Below are positions 45,685 through 57,710 of a stretch of DNA of 64,000 nt, piece after piece. Source of the DNA: Carposina sasakii (taxonomy: Eukaryota; Arthropoda; Insecta; Lepidoptera; Carposinidae); contig CP053148.1 of assembly GCA_014607495.2 (NCBI GenBank), positions 13,826,001 through 13,890,000 of the forward strand, written 5' to 3'. The first letter of the stretch is position 1; every line of letters begins with the position of its first letter. Under the pieces are notes generated by a model that saw only the letters and a program-made list of their open reading frames with translations, ran no database searches and was not told where the DNA came from. Position numbers and translations under genes: made by a program.

Positions 45685-45966
45685 GCTTTTTAGGGTTCCG
45701 TGCCCTAAGGGTAAAACCGTTACCCTATTACTAAGAGTTCGCTGTCTGTCTGTCACCAGGCTGTATCTCAAGAATTGCGATAGGTAAACAGTTGACGTCT
45801 TCACAAATGATGTACTCGTACCTTATTCCTGTTGTCGGTATAACAAATACTAAAAACAAAATAAAAATTTAAGAATGCTCCCATTCAACAAACGTGATAT
45901 TATGTTTTTATAGATAATGGTACGGGACACTTTCTTGCGCGAGTTACTCGCGCTTGGCCAAAAATT
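45685..45966 (+). repeat. Lepidopteran interspersed repeat, unclassified
   Basis: TTTTTAGGGTTCCGTGCCCT, continuing through CTGTCTGTCTGTCACCAGGC to TACTCGCGCTTGGCCAAAAA. I recognise this text as a very common lepidopteran repeat from memory. No terminal inverted repeat or duplication can be placed here, and only one copy is in the window. Confidence 0.5.
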
Positions 45967-46292
45967 TTTCTAACTTGCGACTGTTCGATAAATGATAAAA
46001 GTCAACTCAAATATAAAATTCTAAGGGCCACTTGTAAGCAAATGCGTATATCTAGATTCAATTTAGATGGAGAATAAGCACACAGGACTACTATCTACAC
46101 GAACTCCTAAGGTGCCAACCCTGGTGGGCAAAATCCACTGAGACTAAAAATGAGTGGAATCTGCCACCCTAAAATCGGATTTGGTGGGTTTCCACTAAAA
46201 AATTTTCAAGCATTCATATTAACCAGTATCATATTAACCAAATGTCATTGGAGATTACAAAATCAGCGTGCCATGAATCCAAATAATTTCAG

Positions 46293-46533
46293 CTAGTGGA
46301 CGCCCGCGACTTCGTCCGCGTGGACTGCAGAAAAAAACAAAATGTCGAAATTATCCGGGATAAAATATTTTCCCGGGATAAAAAGTAGCCTATGTGTTAA
46401 TCCAGGGTGTCAGCTAACTTCATACCAAATTTTATTAAAATCGCTCCAGCCGTTTATACGTTAAAGAGTAACAAACATCCATCTATCCATCCATCCATAC
46501 TCATAAACTTTGACGTTTATAATATTAGTAAGA
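46293..46533 (-). mobile_element. Short non-autonomous Helitron, 241 bp
   Basis: On the reverse strand it starts TCTTACTAATATTATAAACG (to 46533) and ends CGAAGTCGCGGGCGTCCACT plus AG (CTAG at 46293-46296). It has the same end logic as 42421-44144 but a different GC-rich 3' stem region. The fragment at 60412 belongs to the same subfamily. No coding capacity. Confidence 0.78.
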
Positions 46534-46947
46534 TTTTATCATAATACAAGTAACATATTCACACGACAAAAAACTAGGTGTATTTTTTTTATAACAGACT
46601 TTATATAATTTTCACAACAAACATAAATGACTCGTTAGTCACAGAGGCAAGCAGTGTATAGTATAGCAATAGTAAGTGAGTGTTATTTGTGACAGTTAAA
46701 AATGCGCATGATGTGCAATACTCGTACGCGCCGGTACCGCGAATGCTTCGTTTGCAATGTAAACGAAGCTACCTATGCTTTGATTTGCTTTTGACACGAC
46801 ACTAGGTAGGTAAAAAGAAACAAAATTCACTATGGGGCCAGCTCCGAAACAGTAAAAAAATCTGCTGTTCCATAAAAATGTATGGAACCAGTTGTCTTTT
46901 TGCTCACACATAGTTGGGAGTACGGAAAGGATAGGCTACATTCTTTA

Positions 46948-47135
46948 GGGTCGGTTCATATCTGACGGAAGATGCGTCGAGCGTATTTCCAGGTACAGGC
47001 AAACGTACACTCGACGCACTAACGTATCATCGGTTGAGTGTGAACGGTCGAGTGTTTTTCTATACATTTTGTCTGTTCTGGCGTTACGCGACCGATAAAT
47101 ATGCGACGCATGTTCCGTCAGATATGAACCGACCC
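46948..47135. mobile_element. 188-bp MITE with TTA duplication
   Basis: GGGTCGGTTCATATCTGACG at the left and its reverse complement at the right give TIRs of about 33 bases, with one or two mismatches. TTA flanks both sides (46945-46947, 47136-47138). A 3-bp TTA duplication is the mark of the PIF/Harbinger superfamily (family knowledge); the rest is seen directly. Confidence 0.9.
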
Positions 47136-47138
47136 TTA

Positions 47139-48341
47139 GTCCACGCGGACGAGTTCGCCGAGTACAGATTACTAATCTGAGATTAGGCTATAAAGTTCAC
47201 ACCGCCGCCGCGCCGCCAACAGTGTACTATAAATACCTATATATTGATAGGTATATTATTTGCTTAAATGACAAACCGGTAGATTACATCATTGTTAACA
47301 TATAAGTTAACCGCGAGGACATATTACTCGTATTAGCAAGCAAAATGACCATATTTCTGACAAAAGACAAGTTATCTGTACAATCAGTTTGTCTACCCAT
47401 ATACAAGTGAAATGCGATATTTTCCATGGAGACAATATAAATTCGCCGTGCGTATCCATTAATATTTTTACAATTTTTAGGATGTTGTTGAGACCTTCAC
47501 GCTTTTGTAGTGCCTCTGGTATGTGAGCAAAAACCGAACTGATGGCTTTTATGCTGTCATTCGGAAAAAGTCGCGTCTCTGTTAAGGAGGATGCGAGGAA
47601 GTCACAACATCATCCTGAAGGTGCTGACAGATGATCCGCGTGGGCCTCTGAGGAGGCACTTCGTGCAGTTGATGTTTGGAGTAGATGATGAGCATTGTTC
47701 ACCTGGATGCCGTCCGCAGGGGGTACCTCTCATGTTCATGATTTATTAATCATTGAAAGAATTTAATATATTTAATAATATTTAATTAATTTAATTTAAA
47801 TGTACTAACCATTTCATTTTATGTCATTTAACTAACCCATAGATCTTTGTTGTCCGACATAAAGAATTTGAATTTAATTGAATAAAGGTGATATGTGTGT
47901 GATAGACCATGTAATCATGATGTCTACAGTGCAGCGTACATAGTGCTCTATGAAGCAATAGCTGGCTAACATTTCCCTCCCATTTTGCTCTTTGTTGTGT
48001 TAGGCCATTAGGCCATCTCCCATTTTAAATTTCTCTATGGCCCTTCACCGGCTCAAAACAGCGGAACACAAGTTCAAGCTCTGGCATTATATTAATAAAA
48101 GATTTTGAGTTTCAAGTTTAGCATTAAATTTATCCACGTGTATTTTGTACAAAAAAATACAAGTAGGTACCTCTTCCGTCGTCTGTCCGAGTTTTAGATG
48201 TTTATAATCTTAAGTTTTAATAGCATTATCCGAGAAAGTAGGTATTAGTAGCAATATACCTATATAACTTGGAAAATAAGTTCTCCACGTGGAATTGGAA
48301 ATAAATTTAATTCAAGACTATTTAAGACTATCCTATTTTTT
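47139..48341. other. Intergenic, no gene seen
   Basis: A patch near 47520-47700 (GAGGATGCGAGGAAGTCACA and on) has the texture of decayed coding or transposon sequence but no continuous frame. No gene is called. Confidence 0.4.
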
Positions 48342-49233
48342 AACCGACTTCAAAAAGAGAGGTTATGTTTTTTTTATATATTTTTTTAAATTTTTGTGTG
48401 ATACCTCAGAACACCGTCGTTTATGAACCGATTTCAATTTTTTTTAATAGTTGGTCATGGTATACTTCCAGGTTGGTCCCATATTCACCACATCAAGATC
48501 TGATAATGGGATCTTGGAGAAATTGAGGACAATCCTCAAATATTGTAGGCACATGTAGTCTGTTTTTATACTTTTACTGAGCGTTTTGATCACCTACATA
48601 TAATACATAATATCTGATGATGGAATCTCTAAGGAATCTAGGAATCAGCTACACATAATATAAAGGAAACGAGGGTCTGATGATGGAGCTGCCGAAAAAC
48701 AGATAGTGGAACTTTTTAGTAACAAAATCCCCCTATGGCAGGGGGAGGCCTACGTCCAGTAGTGGACTGCAATAGGCTTATGAAGATGATGATAATTGTG
48801 TTAAGTCGTGAAATTGTATGTTCCGTTTAGCCGTGTCCGAAGTAAGATGGTTATAGAGGAAGAGGTAGACATGAGAATAACGAGATGGCGGATAATAGGG
48901 ATGTATGAAAGAAGAGTACCTACATATTGCACCGACCTCAAATTATTGGGAACAGGGCAGGAAGAAGGAGTGTAATTATATGTTGCTTAAATAAGAGTGT
49001 ACATGGCTGTTGTGCTGCCAAATCTCTTATATTCCTCCGAGGCGTGGTGCATGTACCGTCGCCACATACGCACTCTGGATCGATTCCACCTCAAGTGCCT
49101 CCGATCCAGCATGAACGCTAACTTAGTAATATCTAGGAGTAGAAGTGGTCGCCATGACCGAAATCGGTCGGAGGTCATCATTATCATCATCATCATATTG
49201 TCAGACGTAAAGTTTCGAAGCCTAGTCCTTTTT
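48342..49233 (+). mobile_element. Composite AACCGACTTC element, copy 4
   Basis: Starts AACCGACTTCAAAAAGAGAG, carries the LINE-like tail (48750-48790) and a shortened LINE remnant (48997-49130). It is cut at 49233, just after CTAGTCCTT, where copy 5 begins. Its own 3' block is not seen beyond copy 5. Confidence 0.72.
48997..49130 (+). pseudogene. LINE ORF2 remnant, internally deleted
   Basis: Reads [20 protein letters not shown], then [15 protein letters not shown], and goes directly to the TTAGTAATATCTAGGAG block. Everything between CLRS and the tail, present in copies 1 and 6, is missing. Confidence 0.7.
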
Positions 49234-50037
49234 AACCGACTTCAAAAAGAGAGGTTATCAATTCGTCTGTATGTTTTTTTTTTTTTATTTATTTTGATGT
49301 GTGTTACCTCGGAACTCCGTCATTTATGAACCGATTTCAATTTTTTTTATAGTTGTTCCAGGTTGGTCCCATATTCACCACATCAGGATCTGATGATGGG
49401 ACCGTTTTGATCACCTACATATAAAACATAACATCTGATGATGGAATCTCTAAGGAATCTAGGGATATCCTCAAATATAAAAGGCACGAGTAGTCCGTTT
49501 TTAGATTTTTATACAGAATTTTGGTCAGCTACACATAATAAAAAGGAAACGAGGGGCTGATGATGGAGCCGCCGAAAAACAGATAGTGGAACTTTTTAGT
49601 AACAAAATCCCCCTATGGCAGGGGAGGCCTAGGTCCAGAGTAGTGGACTGCAATAGGCTTATGAAGATGGAGATAATAAGATAATAAAGATAATAAAGAT
49701 AATAAATTAAGTCGTGTAATTATATGTTCCGTTAAGCCGTGTCCTAAGTAAGATGGTTATGGTAAGAGGAAGAGGTAAAATGATTGGGAACAGGGCAGGA
49801 AGAAGGAGTGCAATTATATGTTGCTTATATTGTCAGACGTCAAATTTCGAAGCCTAGTCATTTCTCTCTGTGCCCTTTCGTCATGTGGCCGATTTAATAA
49901 TTTGCTGGCATCTAAATCTGATAATATTATGCCTTCTAAACTTCGTACACGGCATAACGTAACATATATTTTAGAAAAATTTTACTTTAGTTTTGGCTCA
50001 TAGGGGCGGAAGTCGGTTTTTCGTTTTAAAAAAATTA
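49234..50037 (+). mobile_element. Composite AACCGACTTC element, copy 5 (short form)
   Basis: Runs from AACCGACTTCAAAAAGAGAG to GGAAGTCGGTTTTTCG. It lacks the LINE ORF2 remnant and about 80 bases of the early part (near 49399). It stands head-to-tail directly after copy 4. Confidence 0.72.
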
Positions 50038-50969
50038 TTTAATCTTAAGATTAAAAAGTTGGAATTAAGATAACTAGACAGACACTATTTCATATGTACA
50101 TATTTGTAACAGCTCCGCTACATTTTCCGCCTTCTAGTCCACAAAGGAGAACCAGTTTCATCTTTATGTTTTATTTAATAATCTAATAATATTATTCATA
50201 TGATGAATTTTTGCAAGCATAGCTAGGTAGAATGTGTGAAGCAAATATATAGTTCTGGCTAAAATACGAGTATAATGTTACTGAGGTAATTTATTCATTC
50301 GACCTTCAACGGAAAAAATAAAAATAGCAAAGGCGCAGACTAATTAGGTTTATGTGATATTATGGCAGATTACCTACTACGCCATGATCCACGCGCAAGT
50401 TTTAGTTTACGCTTGCGTCTAAAGTTTGTTATTTGTTATTTTCAAATAATTAAATAGAAAAACTTTCCAATTACATTTTAAATAAGCAATAGTAAACAGT
50501 GCGCTGGTTATTGTAAATAATACGTAGGTACTCCTCGCCGAGCTTAATATAGTTCAGTTTATAGCTTCGGCGAGGCTAAGGTAACCTGTATTGAAATTAG
50601 AGCATTTCCCAAGTCGAAAGCCGGAAAAGCATTTCTGGTTGTCAGTAGAATAGTTACTAGACATAACAACTAGTTAAGACTAAGGGCCAATTGTTTGATT
50701 AGTAGTTAATATTAAAATCAGTAAAAAAACATCGGTCAAATTTTGACGTATTTTAATTGGGACTTGCAATGTACAGTTCAGTAAAAAATGTTCAAGATAT
50801 TTTTTTTTTAAATACGACCCTGTAGTTATGCGATTATGGCAAGTATAGCGTATATATATAAAATCATATTAGCGTATTATTGATAAACGGCAAATTGCGA
50901 TACTCATAGAGTTCGAAATAAATCTCAGATATTTTATCCCAAATTTGAAAAAAAATTGTATGAAAATAT
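50038..50969. other. Intergenic, no gene seen
   Basis: AT-rich, nothing recognised. Confidence 0.4.
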
Positions 50970-52565
50970 TTTTTTTAAAACGAAAAACCGACTTCCTCCC
51001 AAAACTCGAGCTTACTAAAGTAAAATTTAACTAAAGGGCAAATATATATTGCGTTAAGCCGTGTACGAAGTTTAGGAGGCATAATATTTATATAATTTTT
51101 ATATAAAATAAGCCACGTGACAAAAGAGAAAAAGGACTAGGCTTCGAAACTTTACGTCTGACAATATGATGATTATGATGATAATGATGAACTCCGACCA
51201 ATTTCGGTCATGGCAACCACTTCTACTCCTAGATATTACTAAGTTGGCGTTCATGCGCTCGGAGATGGCTTACATTTACATAGCCAATCTTCGCCCTGAA
51301 CGCCCGCGCACACAGAGGACAGGTTAGTGCGCCATTATTGTATTATAGATAATGGCAGCAGGAGGACGAGTCTTTAGTTCATCACGTTTAGCGTCAAGGT
51401 CAGCTTGACGCTGCTCCTCGAACTCGTGTACTTGCTTTATCACCGTCCTGCGCCACTCTGGTCGTTGTGCTGACAAAACTTCCCATTTAGATGGATCTAT
51501 ATTGCATCTCTTCATGTCTTTTCTGAACATCTTTGTATCTGAGGAGTTGCCCGCCGCGTTTCCGCTTGCCCTCCTCTAGTTCAGAAAAGAATATGCTCTT
51601 AGCCAATCTCCTCCGCCATACGAGACACATGACCGCACCACCGAAGCTGCCGACGCATTAAGTAGGCCTCAATGGCACTTACATTGGCTCTTCGCAATAC
51701 TTCGGTATTACGCACTCGGTTGGACCATCTGATTCTCATGATGGATCGGAGGCACTCGAGGTGGAATCGATCCAGAGTGCGTATGTGGCGACGGTACATG
51801 CACCACGCCTCGGAGGAATATAAGAGATTTGGCAGCACAACAGCCATGTACACACTTATTTAAGCAACATATAATTACACTCCTTCTTCCTGCCCTGTTC
51901 CCAATCATTTGGGGTCGGTTCAATATGTAGGTACTCTTTTTTCATTCATCACTATTAACCGTCATCTCGTTATTCTCATGTCTACCTCTTCCTCTATAAC
52001 CATCTTACTTCGGACACGGCTTAACGCAACATATAATTTAATGACTTAACACAATTATCTTCATCTTCATAAGCCTATTACTGGACGTAGGCCCCCTCCC
52101 CTGCCATAGGGGGATTTTGTTACTAAAAAGTTCCACTATCTGTTTTTTGGCGGCTCCATCATCAGACCCTCGTTTCCTTTATATTATGTGTAGCTGACCA
52201 AAATTCTCTATAAAAATCTAAAAACGGACTACTCGTGCCTTTTATATTTGAGGATATCCCTAGATTCCTTAGAGATTCCATCATCAGATGTTATGTTTTA
52301 TATGTAGGTGATCAAAACGCTCAGTAAAAGTATAAAAACAGACTACATGTGCCTACAATATTCGAGGATTGCCCTCGATTTCTCCAAGATCCCATCATCA
52401 GATCCTGATATGGTGAATATGGGACCAACCTGGAAGTATACCATGACCAACTATAAAAAAAAATTTGAAATCGGTTCATAAATGACGGAGTTCTGAGGTA
52501 ACACACATAAAAAAAAAAAAAAAAAAATACAGACGAATTGATAACCTCTCTTTTTGAAGTCGGTT
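50970..52565 (-). mobile_element. Composite AACCGACTTC element, copy 6 (longest form)
   Basis: On the reverse strand it runs from AACCGACTTCAAAAAGAGAG (52565) to GGAAGTCGGTTTTTCG and a short poly-A (50970). With 1596 bp it is the most complete copy in the window and carries the longest LINE remnant. Its inverted tips match those of copies 1, 2 and 5. Confidence 0.75.
51324..51863 (-). pseudogene. LINE ORF2 C-terminal remnant, most complete copy
   Basis: Reverse-strand frames 51599-51853 ([14 protein letters not shown] ... [13 protein letters not shown]) and 51324-51530 ([17 protein letters not shown] ... QADLDAKRDELKTRPP ... YNTIMAH) are parts of one protein end, split by frameshifts. Copy 1 reads through the first with two more bases (GAGGAGAGATTGG against GAGGAGATTGG here). 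The RT core is absent. It lies inside composite copy 6. Confidence 0.78.
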
Positions 52566-52882
52566 AACAAGTTTTGATTGTGATTGATTTTGCTCTCTAG
52601 ATACCTATATACCTATACAGTAATTGACTGTCAATAACAGTGTAATAGACATCTGGCTACCAATATCTAAGTTCCAGCTTAGCATATCGCAGTATTGTCA
52701 AAAGACCAACATATTTTACTTGCATCTTTTCGTTGCGAAAATAACCTTAGCCGGTCGCAATTAGCATAACTAGCGCCAAGGATCCTTGCTTATAAATGTA
52801 ACATTCTTAGGCATGTTCAGAAGACGATCACGCGGCGATATAAGTAAATGAAGCCGCGAATTCGCTAACAAGAAATCGCTTC

Positions 52883-52929
52883 GCTGGGCCAGATGCTTGG
52901 CACAAGCGGTGCCAAGCATCTGGCCCAGC
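52883..52929. repeat. Perfect 21-bp stem, 5-base loop hairpin
   Basis: The left arm 52883-52903 (GCTGGGCCAGATGCTTGG then CAC) and right arm 52909-52929 are exact reverse complements around AAGCG. The flanks do not extend the stem. No terminator or known element was recognised; see findings. Confidence 0.85.
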
Positions 52930-53040
52930 TATGCTTACCGTAGCTGTAGGATCGTGATCTGGCCACGCCGTTTTGGGGACATGGCCGTGCGTACCTAAAT
53001 CCGACAATCGTATGGATCGTATGCACCACACCTAATTGAT

Positions 53041-54800
53041 ATTTCACGACTCTACAAAGAATGTCAGTTGGTGTTTTGATAAAATCCGTTCTCTAGTTGA
53101 CCTACTTTAGGCACAACTAATATTGTTTGAGCGTTATCTTATGTACCGAAGCAGACATACAGTCGACTACTTATTTACAAAGGTTAAAGCGAAATATTCC
53201 GGCGATTTATCGCGTCCATAAATCGCGCATTCATTATAATATTATAATGGGTGCATGAGATAAAAATAATTGTGTGTTCAAAATATTATTATGATTTACC
53301 TACCTACATACCCGTATGTTTTGACATACTGAAACTTATACGCAATTACGAATTTGACAATGTTGGAAAACATGTACTCTAAATGAAATTGTATTAGGCG
53401 TTACAATTCGGAAGTTCAAACATTCACTATGGGTTTATTCAATATAGGGCCCGGTGGTGGGCGCACCCATAGTGAAACATGAACTCTGCTTAAAACTCGA
53501 AAACCATTAATAATGTTACATAATATCTTAATACAGTAAAAAGACGCACATCAATCGTTTTTACAAATTAATTCCCCACGAATCTACATCTAGCTACATC
53601 AACTTACTTGGTAGTAATAAAGTGGTAACTAAAGAACATTCTTTACTAATTACAGAATTTTTTTTTTACTAATTGTGACTAGTGATTAAATCATAAAATA
53701 TTTAAGGCGCAATTCGAAGTCGAAAAGAGTTGCTTTTATTTTACATTTTTCTAAATAAAATACAATTTATAAAGAGAATTAATATCAAAAGGTCAGAGAC
53801 GAGAATAGTAATTAAAACATTACAATCCATTAACCAGTTTTGTAAACAATTTAAACAAAGTTAGGGATTGTTTTTAGTAAAAAAAAAAAAAAACATGGCG
53901 ACGACGTGGGATTTTTTAATTACAAAGTTTGCTAGCACTTACGCTATCTAGCAGGTCCCTATCTATGCGATAGCTGTGCTAAATTTATAGAATCATATTA
54001 GTCAAGCATCGGTTGGACGGTGGGGAGCGGGGGGCACCTCGGTCTGCACTATCAGATAACTGAACCCGATAACAACATAAACCCAGTTGACTCAACCACT
54101 TCATCACCTCTCCTACACGTAGTTTCCAAGAAAATATATTTATAGCGCACGTGTTTGTTGGTTCAACTAATTATAATCAGGAATTTGATTACTTTGTCCA
54201 TTTCCGTTCTCCAGCGTGGTTACTTCAGGTATGAACTTTGAATATTTCACCTAGTAAAAATCTAATGTCGAGTATTGATTCTAGTGCATGGCATCGATAA
54301 CATACTTGTATAGCTAGCAATAAGCACGCGCCTTTAAACAATGGTGTTGTTTATAAATGGATGAAAGGATTTAGCGTCAATTTAAAAGGTTTACGGTGTT
54401 AGTTACCTTTTGTAAGAAGTGCATTGACTAGGGTCCCCGGGTTGCAGTTCTGATGTTAAATTTTAATAATAAGTACTCGTACATAGCTACATTTCTGAGG
54501 TTAGCATTTCATGCATTATGAGTATTTTATACGTAATATTATTATTAGATCATCTATAACAATGCGATTAACTTTTTTTCATTCTCCCTTATGATCTGAA
54601 TCACCAACAAGGTATTACTTAGTTTTTTAAAATGTTTTTATCCCGGAATAAATAGGAATTTGTTTGGAATATAAGAAGTTTTTAAAGTAATAACACCCTG
54701 ATGGTCCGAACCTGTATCAGGCCATAAGAGGAATATGTAAAGAGGATTCTAACGAAGTTTTTCTCTTCAATCCACTATTTATCTCACAATCCTCAATGCT
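53041..54800. other. Intergenic, no gene seen
   Basis: AT-rich sequence, poly-A run at 53880-53894, nothing coding. Confidence 0.4.
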
Positions 54801-54804
54801 AGAG

Positions 54805-55050
54805 AATTGTTAAGGTGATACATGACTAATATCTAAACACGGCTGTGTTCCTAAAATATGGGGTAGCCAAAACTCAGGATCACTAAGGAGATAATAAGGA
54901 GAATAAAGAGATAAGGAGATAAGAAGAGGGGCTAGAAGTAAAAAATCAGCGACCACTTGGTAGCTCATCGCCTGAGGAAAGGCACCTGAATTTCTTAATC
55001 GGCTCAACGTGCACGGAAGAAGATGCAGCTAATGTATTTTAATGATGTCC
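54805..55050 (+). repeat. Repeat R3, copy 1
   Basis: Contains ...TTGGTAGCTCATCGCCTGAG and GAAGATGCAGCTAATGTA...; the same blocks recur at 55630-55820 and in part at 56050-56170, always in this order. Unclassified; no pol III boxes or TIR seen. Confidence 0.5.
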
Positions 55051-55282
55051 GCATCAGAACGCGTGTATATACCATTAACCAAATGTACCCGGTTTGGTAC
55101 AAAATCCCGCCTAAATAGTGTCTTCGCGTCAACATTTAGCACGCATAGGTGATATGATATATGTACCTATGAACGTGACGAACTCAACCTATAAGTAGTT
55201 GTATTTAGGAGGACTTTTTAATGTGTTTTTTTTTTCGAAGGCGCATCATGTCTCTACTAGTATTTATTCATCGACACATACA

Positions 55283-55345
55283 CACCAGCCTATTGTAGTC
55301 CACAGCTGGACGCAGGCCTCTCCCAGGGCATGCCATAAGGGTTTT
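55283..55345 (-). repeat. LINE 3'-tail fragment, reverse strand
   Basis: CAGCCTATTGTAGTCCACAG followed by CTGGACGCAGGCCTCTCCCAGGGCATGCCA is the reverse of the LINE tail at 44660-44710. Confidence 0.6.
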
Positions 55346-55413
55346 TCATAGTCATATTTGATCTAAGCCTAACATAATGTTTTGTCTCGCCATCCTCAGA
55401 GTGAGAGAGTGAG

Positions 55414-55425
55414 ATGGTGACGTGA
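55414..55425 (+). promoter_or_regulatory. Three-codon upstream ORF before gene B
   Basis: ATG GTG ACG TGA ends two bases before the gene B start codon at 55428. If it lies in the mature leader, it could lower initiation at the main start; whether it is transcribed is unknown. Confidence 0.35.
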
Positions 55426-55427
55426 CC

Positions 55428-57395
55428 ATGCGCTGGTGGCTGTCCGCACTGATATGGCTGCTTGCATCAAGCCGCGCCCAGCGCGTCACGCCGACGATAT
55501 GCAACGACGAGTCGTGCCACTGCGACGCCTTCACTAGGGTCATTTGTAACTGCACTTCGCCTTATACGGTAAGTCAGTCAGTTAGAAAATATACACACAC
55601 ACGGATATTTTTCCAAAAATGAGATGGTCACAGCTACAAGATAGCGAAGGAAAACCTACAGCGACAATCAGCATAGCGGGGTCTGATGTTGAAATCAGTG
55701 ACAAGTTGCTAGCTCATCGCCTGAGAGAACACATCTAAACTCCTCAGTTGACTCTTACGATATACATAGAAGGAGATGCAGCTGATGTACTCTAGTGAAG
55801 CCCCGCATCATCACGGGATAGATAATACTAATTACTGCTCGTTTATTACTTCAATACACGGACGGAAGTCAAATTAAACTAGATTTAGAACTATCAACAC
55901 GACATACTTTTATTTTAAATTTTGTATATCAATTGCCATGACCAATGGGTCAGTCAAATATTCGTCAAGCGTAAACAGCTTATGTCAGTTTTCATACCTA
56001 GGAACACAGTCCACTCAGCAGGGAGTTGTCGATCCCTACGAAACCAAAATTGCACGATCACGAAGGAGATACAGCGACATTTAGCGTAGCGGAGTTAGAT
56101 ATTAGATGTTAGAAGATTAATTGCTAGATCATCGCCCGAGAGCACCCCTGAGTTCCATACGAGTACATAGAAAACAATCACTATCGTATTGTAATATTTA
56201 TCTTTTAAAGTTAATTATAGTCTGTCATTTACAGGAAGTGACTCTGCGACCAGATGGAGCCTACCGGGTGCCGTCGACAGCCACGGGTATCATCATAGAC
56301 GGCTGCGCGCGAGTGCACTTTCTCCCAGACACCGCTCGCAATCTCCTGCAACTCCGCACCATCGAGATCAGAAACGTGCAGTATGCTGTTATCAAGGAGA
56401 GAGCCCTCGCGTGGTCGCCCTTCTCCCGCGAGGACCAGCATCCCGGCATCAGAATCATCGTCCACAACACCACGATAGACGAAATCGCCTCCCATGCCAT
56501 ACAGGGACGCGTCAACGATATCACTATCTCCCAGAGTACCATAGCTAACCTCAAACCGTTCGCATTTTCTAGTCTAACTGGAGTCAAAAATCTAGAGCTG
56601 AGCCACAATAGATTCGATAATATAGAAATACAAGCGTTCAAGAAGTTTAGTACGGAGAACTTTGTGCTACGCGGCGGCAGCATGAGGACTTTACCGAGCC
56701 GGTTCCTCTCGGACGTGGACGTGACTAATTTGTTTCATATGGACGGCGTTCACGTCCGGTATATGTATAGTTTAACGTTCCTCGTTAATTCGCCAAAGAG
56801 AGTAGTCATTGAGAATAATGAGATAGGAATAATAGAAGGTGACGCATTCCACATAGTAACACGCGGACCTATCATGTTTAGAAATAATACAGTGACGACT
56901 CTAAGAAAGGGCGCGTTCCTGGGATTATCAGTTGATCTGGAGATAACGTCAGTATTCGGACTGCAGGAGTTGTTAATCGACAATAACACAATAACGGAGC
57001 TGACGCCGACGTCGCTGAACTTCAACCGCACGCGTTTGACGCAGCGCGTGGACGGACTGAATCTGAACGCGACCTGCTCGTGCCAGCTCGCCGAAGAGTG
57101 GGTCGCTTTCAGCGGTGCCCTTAACTGCTGGTACACCCTGGACAGCCATTACATCTCTCTGCCAACATACGTCGACAGCCGGTGTGGGACGTTCAAACAA
57201 ACTTTCTGGATATTCGTGTTAATAGGAATAATATGTGTAGTGTCGGCCGTCATGGTTGCCGTATTTTTTATAGTTCGAAGGGAGAATGAGAAGAAGAAGA
57301 AGCTGCAGATAGTGATGCCTGATGGAAAGACCTACAGAGAAACCGAGTTTCACATAGTAGTGGAAAGGGCAGAGCTTCTGACCACCGACTTGTAA
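55428..57395 (+). CDS. Gene B: LRR-type single-pass membrane protein, 433 aa
   Basis: Exon 1 is 55428-55568 (ATG to ACG|GTAAGT) and exon 2 is 56235-57395 (acceptor TTTACAG; TAA at 57393). The intron is 666 bases, phase 0. Residues 1-18 (MRWWLSALIWLLASSRAQ) form a signal peptide. A cysteine cluster follows: CNDESCHC and CNC (about 26-43), like an LRR N-terminal cap. The ectodomain has irregular LRRs, clearest in VKNLELSHNRFDNIEIQAF. The juxtamembrane module C328-x-C330 (TCSCQLAEEW), C345, C364 matches gene A's CSCNITDW module. A membrane helix spans about 371-394, followed by basic RRENEKKKK and a tail of about 39 residues. The upstream GTG-started extension is not used; ATG at 55428 gives the signal peptide. 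It is probably a cell-surface LRR receptor or co-receptor; the tail has no enzymatic or TIR domain. The ligand is unknown. Confidence 0.92.
55569..56234 (+). other. Gene B intron holding repeat R3 copies
   Basis: GTAAGTCAG donor and TTTACAG acceptor. Two partial copies of repeat R3 lie inside: 55630-55820 (CTAGCTCATCGCCTGAGAGA, GGAGATGCAGCTGATGTACT) and 56050-56170 (CACGAAGGAGATACAGCGAC, CTAGATCATCGCCCGAGAG). Confidence 0.65.
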
Positions 57396-57710
57396 TAATT
57401 TCCTCCGCGAAGTGACAGTGCAGTGATACTCTCGTCAGAACAATGCGGGTGAATTTTAAATTATAGTTCAGTGCGCTACCTCTATATCATACCAGTCAAA
57501 ATTGTGCCAATTATATAATGTATACTTATCATATCAGTATTAAGTCATATGGAGATAATTGTTATTCTACTATCACCAAAAGCATTTAAATTATTTTTAT
57601 TAAAAATATTCTTACGATTGACTTGTTTTTCATACACAATGTAAGTGTGTGCATGCGAGCGAATGTAGCATTATGTTATTGCTGAGCGATTATACACTTG
57701 TATATAGGTA
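57396..57710 (+). other. Gene B 3' flank
   Basis: Probably 3' untranslated region. ATTAAA near 57598 is a possible weak polyadenylation signal; the first canonical AATAAA is at 58332-58337. Confidence 0.45.

Noticed and set aside
56229..57200. Reverse-strand open frames opposite gene B
   Set aside because: Shadows of the gene B exon, which has signal peptide, splice and membrane-helix support.
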